In this document: piece by piece, positions 15,019 through 23,509 of the stretch | Position numbering within the stretch: the first letter of the stretch is position 1 | Layout of the letters: each line of letters begins with the position of its first letter | Origin: Bacteroidales bacterium | Lineage (GTDB): Bacteria; Bacteroidota; Bacteroidia; Bacteroidales; UBA932 | Reading direction: 5' to 3' | Assembly (NCBI GenBank): GCA_017482565.1 | Contig: JAFUMO010000068.1 | Span: 61,877 to 125,876 of the forward strand | Length of the DNA: 64,000 bases | Notes under the pieces: generated by a model | What the model was told of the DNA's origin: nothing | Database searches by the model: none | The model's input: only the letters and a program-made list of their open reading frames with translations | Program-made: the position numbers and the translations under genes

Positions 15019-16031
15019 GAAATGCTGTACACATACTCCTTACCCTTCTGATGCTGGCTGCAATCTCCTGCACCCACAAGGAACTCTGTCTCCACCATCC
15101 GCATGAGGTAAAGCTGAAGGTGGAATTCAACTGGCAGAACGCTCCTGAGGCCAACCCGCAGGGTATGTGTGTCTTCTTCTATCCGGTGGAGGGGGGAGCG
15201 TATACAAGGATGGATTTCAAGGGAACCCAGGGCGGTTACATAGAACTGAGCGTTGGAAAGTACCACGTGCTCACATACAATAATGATACAGAGGTATCCC
15301 AGTTTGCCAACAGCCACGATTTCAAGACACATCTGGCCTATACCAGGGAAGGAAGTGTGCTGGAGCCTGTATTGGGGAACTCTGCAGCAAAGGCACCCCG
15401 TGCAGAGGGCTCAGAAGAAGAGAAAGTTGTAATCACCCCGGATATGATTTGGGGATGCACTGCATTTGATGTGGAGGTGACAGAAACCGGCATCTCATAC
15501 AACTGTGTGCCATTCATTTCCAAAGGGGACCCTGTAAACGTGCAGGTAGAAGAACATGTCATCACCCTTTATCCCGATGATTTGTTGTGCCACTACTCCT
15601 ACGAAATCCGCAACGTGCAGAACCTCAAGCACGCCACCCAGATGTGTGCCTCACTCAGCGGAATGTCCGGTGGAGCACTCCTCAGTACCCTGGAGCTGCT
15701 GAAGGAATGTGTAACCCTACCGTTGGAGGCTAAGATAAACAGAGAAACATCCACCATAACAGGCGAGTTCCTCACATTCGGACACCATCCTCAGAATGCA
15801 GCACCCCACAAGATGCTCCTCTACGTATGGATGGACGACGGCCAGAAGCTCTACTTCGGCTCAGACGATGAGGACTTTGATGTAACCACCCAGGTTCACT
15901 CCGCCCCCAATCCAAAAAGGGTACACCTGATAATAGACGGCCTTGACCTGCCAAAACCAATTGAAAACGGCAACGGCTACAAGCCTACTGTAGATGACTG
16001 GGAGAGTGTATACGAAGATGTGATAATGTAA
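15015..16031 (+). CDS. DUF5119 lipoprotein of the fimbrial operon
   Basis: 338 residues from ATG 15015, which overlaps the DUF3575 stop (ATGA), so translation is coupled. The lipobox is AAISC near residue 19. Early strands (HEVKLKVEFNW, GMCVFFYPVEGG, GKYHVLTYNNDTE) are typical of DUF5119/Mfa2-FimB-like anchors. The C-terminal part keeps the expected TGEFLTFGHHP and KRVHLIIDGLDLP strands and ends after a short acidic tail. By family and position it is likely the anchor or periplasmic assembly factor for the fimbrillins that follow. Which one it anchors is not known. Confidence 0.82.
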   Translation: MRNAVHILLTLLMLAAISCTHKELCLHHPHEVKLKVEFNWQNAPEANPQGMCVFFYPVEGGAYTRMDFKGTQGGYIELSVGKYHVLTYNNDTEVSQFANSHDFKTHLAYTREGSVLEPVLGNSAAKAPRAEGSEEEKVVITPDMIWGCTAFDVEVTETGISYNCVPFISKGDPVNVQVEEHVITLYPDDLLCHYSYEIRNVQNLKHATQMCASLSGMSGGALLSTLELLKECVTLPLEAKINRETSTITGEFLTFGHHPQNAAPHKMLLYVWMDDGQKLYFGSDDEDFDVTTQVHSAPNPKRVHLIIDGLDLPKPIENGNGYKPTVDDWESVYEDVIM

Positions 16032-16065
16032 ATTAAAACCAATTATAAATTTTAAATAACTTGTT

Positions 16066-17421
16066 ATGAAAAAACTATTTTTTGCAATGTTGGCGCTGGT
16101 AGCGTTGGCATCTTGCTCAAAAGACGAGGTTGTACAGCTCAACCAAGATGAAATCAAATTCAGCGTGGTGGCGGAGAATACAACTAAGGCTGCTAATGTC
16201 TATTGCCAGAATAATTTGATTAATAGCTTTAAAGTTTGGGCCGAGTATACTGAGGATGGGAGTAAATGGAGCAAATATTTTGGTCCTGAGACAATGACAA
16301 AGTCTGATGCAGGAGTGTGGGAGAGCACAGCTGCCCACTATTGGCCAGATCTTGGTACTGCTGATGATAATAAAACTTTGAGGTTTTATGCTGTGGCAGG
16401 AGCAACTAATGTAAATATAGTTAATGATGCAGATAATAGTGCATGGGCTGGTGAGGGTAAAGCTCCAATTATTAAAGATTTTACCCCAAATACTAATGTA
16501 GCTCTACAAGAGGATCTGTTGTATGCTGTAACAAATACAAAAGTAAATCCTACAAATGGTACTGAAACTTTGAATTTCAGACATGCGCTGTCTCAGATTG
16601 TTTTCAAGGCTAAAAACCAGAATCCTAACATTTATGTGGAGATATATGGAGTAAGTGTCTGCAATGTTGTGGGTACAAAAACATTTACTTTTAATCAAGC
16701 TGGAACGGAATCCCAATATATAGATCATCAGCAGAGTACTAATGTAACTATATCAAACCAAGGTGCTTGGAATTATACAGTTACAAACCAAACAACTCCT
16801 AAAGATAAAGGGACTGTCTCATATGAGGTTGATAGTGAAACAGCGTTGGCTGTACTCGATAAAATAGATGCAAACGATGTGACAAGGGATATTACAGCAC
16901 AAAATAATACAGGTAAAGAATATTGCTCAAATGCAATGCTTCTTTTGCCTCAGACAACAGATGCGTGGGAGCCTTCAACTCAGTGGCCAAGCCCAACTTA
17001 TGAAGAAAATGCGAATGATAATATTGTAAAGCAACCAGGTACCTATTTCTTGTTGAACTGTAAAATCTGGAATAAGAGTGGCAATTCTGTTGCCAAAGAC
17101 AATGGTGGCAATATTACAGATGTATTGTTGTGGGATAATCAAAAACTTAAGGATGGTAGTACAACAGAATACGAAGACCAGTTTATTGCAATCCCTCAGG
17201 CTGCAAATTGGGAGCAAGGCAAGAAATACACATATACATTCGTATTCACTACACAAGGTAATGGAGGCTATGATCCAGATCCAGATCTTCCAGATCCAGA
17301 TCCAGTACTTACTCCTATAGTTGTGAATGTAACTGTTGATGATTTTACAAATGGCACATCTACAGTTATAGATATGAATGCAACAGGTACTGGTAGCAGT
17401 ACTACAAGTGGTAAGATCTAA
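16066..17421 (+). CDS. Fimbrillin family lipoprotein
   Basis: 451 residues. The signal MKKLFFAMLALVALASC ends in a lipobox, then an acidic stretch leads to ENTTKA, a fimbrillin-type maturation site where an Arg/Lys-specific protease cuts in related pili. Fimbrillin-family landmarks follow: INSFKVWAEY, AAHYWPD, LRFYAVA, LNFRHALSQIVFKAK. The C-terminus has repeated Asp-Pro pairs (DPDPDLPDPDPV) and a Thr/Ser-rich end (about 400-451). It is the first structural subunit gene after DUF5119, so the main shaft or an accessory subunit. The gene is clearly more AT-rich than the two before it. A terminator-like hairpin follows. Confidence 0.85.
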   Translation: MKKLFFAMLALVALASCSKDEVVQLNQDEIKFSVVAENTTKAANVYCQNNLINSFKVWAEYTEDGSKWSKYFGPETMTKSDAGVWESTAAHYWPDLGTADDNKTLRFYAVAGATNVNIVNDADNSAWAGEGKAPIIKDFTPNTNVALQEDLLYAVTNTKVNPTNGTETLNFRHALSQIVFKAKNQNPNIYVEIYGVSVCNVVGTKTFTFNQAGTESQYIDHQQSTNVTISNQGAWNYTVTNQTTPKDKGTVSYEVDSETALAVLDKIDANDVTRDITAQNNTGKEYCSNAMLLLPQTTDAWEPSTQWPSPTYEENANDNIVKQPGTYFLLNCKIWNKSGNSVAKDNGGNITDVLLWDNQKLKDGSTTEYEDQFIAIPQAANWEQGKKYTYTFVFTTQGNGGYDPDPDLPDPDPVLTPIVVNVTVDDFTNGTSTVIDMNATGTGSSTTSGKI

Positions 17422-17463
17422 AGAGAGTTAGAATAGATAATAATTTATCAAGCAACTTTTAAG

Positions 17464-17502
17464 TCGGAAGGGGTTGAATGTCCCCTTCCGATTACTGATT
17501 TT
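17464..17502 (+). terminator. Intrinsic terminator within the fimbrial operon
   Basis: TCGGAAGGGG (17464-17473) pairs with CCCCTTCCGA (17482-17491); a T5 tract follows a few bases later. It lies between two genes on the same strand. It could lower expression of the downstream large fimbrillin relative to the upstream one. Confidence 0.75.
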
Positions 17503-17540
17503 TAATGATTCTTCCCCTGATAAAATAGCTGGATATAAAC

Positions 17541-20500
17541 ATGAAGAGGTACTTTTTTTGTCTTTTGGTTGTATTTGCGTCAATAGCATCCTGCGAAAAG
17601 GATGAAAATGTAGGTATGGGCCGAAAGTCCAAGTTTATAGGTTATGATATTTTACTATCAGATGATTTTAAGCTAGGTAAAACCAAAAGTGAAGAGACTG
17701 TCGGCGAATACAAAAAGGTCACCATTGATAAGTTTGAAGGGGAGTTAGGGGGAGAGTCTTTGTATCTGCATACAATTGAGCAGGAGTGGCAGCCTGATAC
17801 CCAGGCAACTAAGGGTGCTGTAATCTCCTCTCTTGCAGGTAAGGGGATGGGCGTTTCAGCATGGGTGTATAAAACAGATGCCTATGCAGGAGGCCAGTCC
17901 TATTTTTCAAATGATCAGCATTCGGTAGGCTCAGGCGCGGTAACAACCGGCCGCTACTGGCCACAACAGAAAGATGGCTGGAACTTCAGGTTCTATGCCT
18001 ATGCACCTGTTGATGCCCAAAATGGCGAGGTTTCAACTGAGGGGAGTGTATCCTATGTAAAGCTTCCAGATGCCTCAGAGTGGACCGGCGGTGTCCCTTC
18101 ATTCTCATATACAGTTCCATCAGATGTAACAAAACAGGCAGACCTGCTTGTAGCCTCAAGTGATGTGCAGAACTCTTCTGCTGATTACGGAACTTCAGTC
18201 CCAATGGACTTCGGGCATGCACTTACAGCGGTGCAGTTCAAGATTGCAGAAAGTGTCAAAAATTTTAAGTTGTACAGTATAAAACTTAGTGGCGTAAAGA
18301 ACAGCGGAACATACAAGTATGCTTTTACTGAGAATGGAGATGGAAATAATACTACACAGACTCATGATGGCGGGCAGTGGAGCGGCCAAAGCGGTTCCGG
18401 CGAATACTTGCTTGATTTCACCTCTGGAAAGCTGGATGAGTTGGATAAAAATGACATAGAAGAAGAAAAGAATTGTTTTTTGTGTCCTGGTGCTGTGGTT
18501 GAACTTAATGAAGATGAAAGCGGGTATGTCTTGTTCATGATGCCACAGGACCTGACTGTGGATGCAACTATTACAATGACAGGTTATGATGTGGAAAAAA
18601 ATGTTCCTGTAGAACTTACAGCATCAATAGGAGGTGATGGCAAGAGCTGGAAAAAAGGTCAGAGAGTTGTTTATATCCTTTCTGTTACAGATGTTTTTGT
18701 TGAGTATGTATTTGAGGTGGTAGAGTCAACATCGTTGCCGGATGATTATTATGATAATATGCACGAGGCCATTCCTGATACAAGAATAGTTCCTTTTTAT
18801 GGTCAATTGGACAGATCATTTAAGGTGAGAAGTTATAAAGCAACTATAAAAAGGGATGAAGTTACAATTAAGCCCTTGCCTTGGAATATTAAATCAACTA
18901 TCCCAAATTGGATTGACCGAATTTCAACAACAAGTGGCTTAGGTGGTACAACCGTTGAATATGTTGAAACAGTAGAATATGATGTGATTTCCCAGACTCC
19001 TATCTGCAGTTCTTTTGAAGGTACAAGTTCACATGAGAATATGAAGAACTTTAAATATGATAATGTATCCAAGTATGCGGCGTATGACCTGTCTATGGTT
19101 GGAGGTACCAGGAATACTGCAAACTGTTATATTGTAGATGCTCCAGGATACTATAAACTGCCATTGGTGTATGGTAATGCCATTACTAATGGAGATACGA
19201 ATGAATCGTCTTTTATGTATAGTGGAAGTTCCACATATTATAAGTACAATCAAGCAAAGTTGCAACCGTCAACATCAGAAACAGCGTATACAACTGCTAA
19301 TTACGATGTAATGCAGAATTTCCATAGCTATGCCGGTTCCGGTTATGAGATAAATAAGCCATGGATAACAGATGAGTGGGTTAATGTTAATGATATAAAA
19401 GCAGAGGTGGTTTGGCAGGATGAACCATGTCTGGTTACAGAGGCTGAGGTGGTAATAGAAGGTGACGGAAGACCATATTTGCGCTTTAGAGTTAGGGAGG
19501 ATTGTATATGCGAGGGGAATGCAGTGGTAGCTATAAAATTGAAAGAGACAGAGGGTGTAGAAAATGAATATGGACAGGGAACTATTTTTTGGAGCTGGCA
19601 TATATGGATTACTGATAAAGGCCAAACTGTTATGAAATTATCGAATAATCTGTTGGATAGTGATGGTGATGATGCTGTAAATCAGCATCAATTTGAACTG
19701 ATGAATGTTCCGCTTGGTTATTGTAATGCTGAAGAAAAGGTATATGAGCCAAGAATAGCACAATTGGAATTCAGCCAGTTTGAAGATGGTAGTGAAAGGG
19801 CGACTAAAGTATTTTCCATTACGCAGGTTGGTGATAACCCTTATACGGAACGGCATCCCGACAATATTGTATATTATCAGTTCGGAAGAAAAGATCCTAT
19901 TATTTCCGGATATCAACACCCGCTTAAAGGAGGCAATAACAAGCCTTATTACACAGAGCGAAGATTGAGATATTGCGAGGGATATGGTGGTGGGCGAGTG
20001 GGATTCAGCCAGCTCAGTGACTGGAACGACCCTGCATCTGCCGGGAAAAGAACCATACATACTATAGCAGATGGAATATTGCTGCCTGGACAAATGTTTG
20101 AGGCTCCACAAAAATTCCTCAGTACAGCAGATGCAAATGCCTCTTTAAGGATAAGACATTGGTATGATGACGCTCATTTGGCGGGAAATGAAGCAGTTAA
20201 TACTCCTGATGGTACAGGGTTCTATATAAATCTGTGGAATAATAAAAACAGCGACATGCCAATGTTTACATATAGCAAAAGTGCAACATCCAATGAGGTG
20301 TACGTGCAGCTGGATGGTATGGTACAACAAGGTATGGCCAAGACTATATATGATCCATCTCCTGCCGGGTATGAAGTGCCGGTTATAGATGCATTTGCCG
20401 GTCTGACATCAGGAGGATTGAATTATGAAGATGCAGTAACTTTCAATAATCAGTATAATCCTTCATTTTATACGGCCCCACACTTATATGCTCCAGAAGG

Positions 20501-20819
20501 TATAAGTTTTAAAGATGATACTGGCGCTGAGTTTAAAATAGGGGCATTTGGTTACAAGTCAGATGTAAATGGTACTATTATGCAGTACGGAATTTATGGA
20601 GGAGCTTTGACATCTAATCCAATCTGTGTTCAATGGTCTAATGATGATGAATCACAGAGTTGGTTAAATCCATATTTCCTGATAGGCTCATCAAGGTTGT
20701 ATTTTATAAGGTCAACCAATACTTTCTGGCCAATTGCATCAAGCAGTTTTGCACATGCTTTCCCTGTAATCCCTGCAAAGACAAGTGCAAACCCAATCTC
20801 ATCCCAATCAACTGAATAA
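17541..20819 (+). CDS. Large fimbrillin-like surface lipoprotein (putative tip adhesin)
   Basis: 1092 residues with lipobox ASIASC near residue 18. Residues about 70-400 are a fimbrillin/Mfa-like domain: TQATKGAVISS, WVYKTDAYAGG, RYWPQQKDGWNFRFYAYAP, PMDFGHALTAVQFKI, ending with VVYILSVTD. Residues about 480-800 contain ARNTANCYIV-like and RFRV strands (NTANCYIVDAPGYYKLPLVY) and IFWSWHIWITD. Residues about 800-1090 end with YDPSPAGYEVPV, a signature seen in many long Bacteroidota surface proteins downstream of fimbrillins. Size and position suggest a pilus-tip or accessory adhesin. A strong terminator follows. Confidence 0.8.
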   Translation: MKRYFFCLLVVFASIASCEKDENVGMGRKSKFIGYDILLSDDFKLGKTKSEETVGEYKKVTIDKFEGELGGESLYLHTIEQEWQPDTQATKGAVISSLAGKGMGVSAWVYKTDAYAGGQSYFSNDQHSVGSGAVTTGRYWPQQKDGWNFRFYAYAPVDAQNGEVSTEGSVSYVKLPDASEWTGGVPSFSYTVPSDVTKQADLLVASSDVQNSSADYGTSVPMDFGHALTAVQFKIAESVKNFKLYSIKLSGVKNSGTYKYAFTENGDGNNTTQTHDGGQWSGQSGSGEYLLDFTSGKLDELDKNDIEEEKNCFLCPGAVVELNEDESGYVLFMMPQDLTVDATITMTGYDVEKNVPVELTASIGGDGKSWKKGQRVVYILSVTDVFVEYVFEVVESTSLPDDYYDNMHEAIPDTRIVPFYGQLDRSFKVRSYKATIKRDEVTIKPLPWNIKSTIPNWIDRISTTSGLGGTTVEYVETVEYDVISQTPICSSFEGTSSHENMKNFKYDNVSKYAAYDLSMVGGTRNTANCYIVDAPGYYKLPLVYGNAITNGDTNESSFMYSGSSTYYKYNQAKLQPSTSETAYTTANYDVMQNFHSYAGSGYEINKPWITDEWVNVNDIKAEVVWQDEPCLVTEAEVVIEGDGRPYLRFRVREDCICEGNAVVAIKLKETEGVENEYGQGTIFWSWHIWITDKGQTVMKLSNNLLDSDGDDAVNQHQFELMNVPLGYCNAEEKVYEPRIAQLEFSQFEDGSERATKVFSITQVGDNPYTERHPDNIVYYQFGRKDPIISGYQHPLKGGNNKPYYTERRLRYCEGYGGGRVGFSQLSDWNDPASAGKRTIHTIADGILLPGQMFEAPQKFLSTADANASLRIRHWYDDAHLAGNEAVNTPDGTGFYINLWNNKNSDMPMFTYSKSATSNEVYVQLDGMVQQGMAKTIYDPSPAGYEVPVIDAFAGLTSGGLNYEDAVTFNNQYNPSFYTAPHLYAPEGISFKDDTGAEFKIGAFGYKSDVNGTIMQYGIYGGALTSNPICVQWSNDDESQSWLNPYFLIGSSRLYFIRSTNTFWPIASSSFAHAFPVIPAKTSANPISSQSTE

Positions 20820-20859
20820 CTCATTTACATGATTAACCTAAAATAACTTTTTTCTTAAT

Positions 20860-20896
20860 CCGCTGCATATGGCACCTGCCGTGTGCGGCGGTTTTT
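20860..20896 (+). terminator. Intrinsic terminator of the fimbrial operon
   Basis: CCGCTGCATATGGCA (20860-20874) pairs with TGCCGTGTGCGGCGG (20877-20891), including G.U pairs, and is followed by T5. It lies 40 nt after the stop of the large fimbrillin gene. Confidence 0.85.
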
Positions 20897-21018
20897 GGGG
20901 GGGGGAAGGGCTCTGTCGGGACATATTCTATGCTCCCTTGAGTCTCAAGCCATTGTTTTCTTCTTTTCCTACAATTCAACGGACAAAGTATATGTATTTA
21001 ATAAAAACTATGGATTTC

Positions 21019-21050
21019 TTGCACGAATGATAATTTTATTTGTACTTTTG
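21019..21050 (+). promoter_or_regulatory. Promoter of the DUF234-type ATPase gene
   Basis: TTG (21019-21021), 21 nt, then TACTTTTG (21043-21050). Predicted start point is about 21055, just before a set of palindromes. The stretch from the terminator at 20896 to here has no gene; a G9 run occupies 20897-20905. Confidence 0.65.
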
Positions 21051-21056
21051 CATCAT

Positions 21057-21087
21057 CGTAACCGCCGTTACGGTAATGTGCATTACG
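21057..21087 (+). promoter_or_regulatory. Tandem palindromes at the ATPase transcription start
   Basis: CGTAAC-CGCC-GTTACG (21057-21072) is followed at once by GTAATG-TG-CATTAC (21073-21086). Both sit between the -7 element and the ATG at 21103. They could be an operator or paired stem-loops in the leader. Confidence 0.5.
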
Positions 21088-21102
21088 ATAAAACTTATAG
21101 CT

Positions 21103-22428
21103 ATGAGATTTTTTGATAGAGAACAAGAGTTTGAAAAGCTTAGAGAAATTGAGGAATTGTCTCATGAGGTAGCCCAATTTACTATCATTACGGGAAGACG
21201 TCGTATTGGTAAGACAGAGATGGTCAAGAAGTTTTATGAGAATAAGACAATGTTATACTTTTTTGTTGCTCGTAAAGCAGAAGCCGATCTATGCGATATC
21301 TTCATTGACGAGATTTGTACTAAACTCAATTTACCCATGCTTGATAGCAAGGGAATGTCTTTTGCTGCCGTATTCAAATTCATTATGGAATTGTCTCAGA
21401 CTCAGCATATCAATCTTTTTATTGATGAGTTTCAGGATTTCTACAGGGTAAATCCATCTATCTATTCCGATATGCAAAACATATGGGATAGCTATAAAAA
21501 TAAGGCTCACATCAACCTGATTGTGGCAGGCTCTGTAAATGCCTTGATGAATAAGATTTTCAAGGATAAGAAGCAACCTCTTTTTGGGAGACAAACAGAA
21601 ACAATGCATGTCAGACCTTTTAAGCCTTCTGTCCTAAAAGAAATCATGTCTGAATATTGCCCTGGATATAAAAAGTCTGACTTGTTGGCTCTTTATACCC
21701 TGACTGGCGGTGTGGCTAAGTATGTTGAGTTGTTTATTGACAGAAAGAAGTTTACTGAGAAGAAGATGCTTGACATGTTCTTTGAGCGAGACTCTTATTT
21801 CTTGCCTGAGGGTAAAAATATGCTTGTAGATGAATTTGGCAAAGACTATGGTATCTACTTCTCAATACTTACACTCATTGCACAAGGTAGAAATACACGC
21901 AATGAATTGGAAAATGCTCTCAATATAAAAGAACTGTCTGGCTACTTGAAAAACCTAAGCGAGGAGTATGGTTTGATAAGTAAGATGCAACCTATCTACG
22001 AAAAGTCAAGCAATAAGAATGTGCATTATGCCATCAACGACCAGTTCCTGAAATTCTGGTTCCGTTTCATCTACAAATATATACACATCATTGAGGCTGG
22101 TGGTAATGACAGACTGAGAACGATAGTTGAGCGTGACTTTTCCACATTCAGCGGTAAATCTCTCGAAAGCTACTTTATTGAAGTAATGAAAGAGTCTGGT
22201 GAATATACCCGCCTTGGATACTGGCATGACCGCAAGGGAGAAAATGAAATAGACATAGTAGCCGAAGATGAATTGGAAAACAAGATAGAATTTATCGAAG
22301 TTAAGCGTCAAGAGAAGAACTTTGATAAAGCTGTATTAAGAGCCAAATCCGAGTTGTTCTTTAAAGCAGTTGGCACATTCAAGAACTATGAGTTTATTTA
22401 TAGAGGACTATCTATAGACAATATATAA
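21103..22428 (+). CDS. Archaeal-type AAA ATPase with DUF234 nuclease-like domain
   Basis: 441 residues from ATG 21103 (the frame is open further upstream but overlaps the promoter). Walker A GRRRIGKTEM is near residues 31-40; Walker B INLFIDEFQDF follows, then LIVAGSVNALM. The C-terminal DUF234 part includes FLKFWFRFIY and a PD-(D/E)XK-like set: Glu in LESYFIEVM, Asp in ENEIDIVAED and FIEVKRQ. The family is widespread in Bacteroidota and archaea; its function is not established. It is the second ATPase of this general design in the window (other at 11932). It is AT-rich compared with core genes, which suggests horizontal origin. It has its own promoter. Confidence 0.85.
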   Translation: MRFFDREQEFEKLREIEELSHEVAQFTIITGRRRIGKTEMVKKFYENKTMLYFFVARKAEADLCDIFIDEICTKLNLPMLDSKGMSFAAVFKFIMELSQTQHINLFIDEFQDFYRVNPSIYSDMQNIWDSYKNKAHINLIVAGSVNALMNKIFKDKKQPLFGRQTETMHVRPFKPSVLKEIMSEYCPGYKKSDLLALYTLTGGVAKYVELFIDRKKFTEKKMLDMFFERDSYFLPEGKNMLVDEFGKDYGIYFSILTLIAQGRNTRNELENALNIKELSGYLKNLSEEYGLISKMQPIYEKSSNKNVHYAINDQFLKFWFRFIYKYIHIIEAGGNDRLRTIVERDFSTFSGKSLESYFIEVMKESGEYTRLGYWHDRKGENEIDIVAEDELENKIEFIEVKRQEKNFDKAVLRAKSELFFKAVGTFKNYEFIYRGLSIDNI

Positions 22429-22463
22429 TTCGGTAAAAGCTGTTTATACCAATTACTGGTCAC

Positions 22464-22507
22464 TTCCTGCAATAGGGCCACTTGATGTGGCAGTTGAATT
22501 GCAGGAA
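22464..22507 (+). other. Long stem-loop downstream of the ATPase gene
   Basis: TTCCTGCAAT (22464-22473) pairs perfectly with ATTGCAGGAA (22498-22507), with a nested CCAC/GTGG hairpin inside. There is no T tract, so it is not a standard terminator; it may stop transcription by another route or stabilise a 3' end. The rest of 22429-22558 shows no gene. Confidence 0.5.
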
Positions 22508-22558
22508 CTCCAGAAATGCCACTTTGGCGCAAGGGCAGCTCCCCGGACCCGGGCCAGT

Positions 22559-22954
22559 TTACTCCCTCTCTATCCTCAGCTGCTGGATCTGGTTCCCTTT
22601 GTCCTGGGTCATCACAAAGAGGGTTACGCGGAATTTCTCACCGCCGGCGTTGAGGTTGCCTATGGCATAGGTGAGTGGGGCCTTGCCGCTCTTGTGTACT
22701 ATTGAGAAGGCTTTTGGGGTGTGGTTTACAAAGAAGTCCTTCATTATCTGGGTTGCCTGTACCTTGCTGCATGCGCTTACAGAGCCCAGTATGTCCAGTT
22801 CAAGGTTGTTTGCGAACCATGCCGAGAGCTTTTCAGAGTCTCCCATCTGCATATATTTCCCAATTGGTACAAATACATCTGCCTGTTGCTGCTGAGCGTA
22901 TGATGCCGTGAGGCATCCAAAGGCCAGCACTATCATGAGTATCAGTTTCTTCAT
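22559..22954 (-). CDS. DUF4783 secreted protein
   Basis: 131 residues from ATG 22954, which starts a signal peptide (MKKLILMIVLAFGCLTASYA). The mature part begins QQQQADVFVPIGKYMQMGDS and shows the DUF4783 pattern SEKLSAWFANNLELDILG, then MKDFFVNHTPKAF and the terminal QIQQLRIERE. The fold is predicted to be NTF2-like, a small ligand-binding cone. No catalytic residue is evident and no function is known. DUF4783 genes are found next to rlmH in Bacteroidales, as here (divergent). Confidence 0.85.
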   Translation of the reverse strand: MKKLILMIVLAFGCLTASYAQQQQADVFVPIGKYMQMGDSEKLSAWFANNLELDILGSVSACSKVQATQIMKDFFVNHTPKAFSIVHKSGKAPLTYAIGNLNAGGEKFRVTLFVMTQDKGNQIQQLRIERE

Positions 22955-22999
22955 TTCTTTCTGCGTGTTGTTTATGTTGTGCAAATAACGGCATTAAAC

Positions 23000-23030
23000 T
23001 TGCAAAAAACAAGCCATATTCCTACTTTTG
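23000..23030 (+). promoter_or_regulatory. Promoter of rlmH, with almost no leader
   Basis: TTG (23000-23002), 20 nt, then TACTTTTG (23023-23030). The rlmH ATG begins only 5 nt after the -7 element, so transcription should start at or next to the start codon. Confidence 0.65.
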
Positions 23031-23035
23031 TTTGT

Positions 23036-23509
23036 ATGAAGATTACATTATTGGTTGTTGGGAAGACTGCCTTTCCTTTTATAAATGAGGGTATAGCGTT
23101 GTATGAAAAACGTTTGGGACATTATGTGAATTATGCCCGGGTGGAGATTCCGGAGCTCAAGGGGGTGCAGGCCCTCAGCCAGGAGCAGATTAAGGAGAGG
23201 GAGGGTGAGCTTATTCTCAAGAATATAAGGAATACCGATGATGTTGTGCTTCTGGATGAGCGTGGAAGCATATTTTCATCCATTGAGTGGGCAAGGCACC
23301 TGGAGAAGAAGATGGTTTTTGAGGGGAAGGACATTGTATTTGTCATAGGTGGAGCCTATGGCTTTTCCCAGAAAGTGTACCAGAGGGCAAACAGCAGGAT
23401 TTCCCTCTCCAAGATGACATTTTCCCACCAGATAATCAGAGTGATTTTCCTTGAGCAGCTCTATAGGGCGTTTACTATCATAAAGGGGGAACCTTATCAT
23501 CATGAGTAG
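23036..23509 (+). CDS. rlmH: 23S rRNA (pseudouridine1915-N3)-methyltransferase RlmH
   Basis: 157 residues, the standard length. RlmH is a SPOUT methyltransferase that modifies pseudouridine 1915 in helix 69 of 23S rRNA using SAM. The SPOUT knot is clear: VVLLDERGS, FVIGGAYGFSQKV (SAM loop) and SKMTFSHQIIRVIFLEQLYRAF, ending GEPYHHE. ATG 23036 is chosen because it begins the conserved MKITLLVVGKT; upstream residues overlap the promoter. Its stop overlaps the following histidine kinase gene by 8 nt. Confidence 0.97.
   Translation: MKITLLVVGKTAFPFINEGIALYEKRLGHYVNYARVEIPELKGVQALSQEQIKEREGELILKNIRNTDDVVLLDERGSIFSSIEWARHLEKKMVFEGKDIVFVIGGAYGFSQKVYQRANSRISLSKMTFSHQIIRVIFLEQLYRAFTIIKGEPYHHE

Noticed and set aside
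20897-20905. G9 run as a phase-variable tract
   Set aside because: It lies after a terminator and more than 100 nt before the next promoter, so slippage would change neither a reading frame nor a promoter spacer.
20883-21116. 77-codon frame spanning the G9 run and the ATPase promoter
   Set aside because: It crosses a clear terminator tail and promoter, and its product is low complexity with no resemblance to known proteins.
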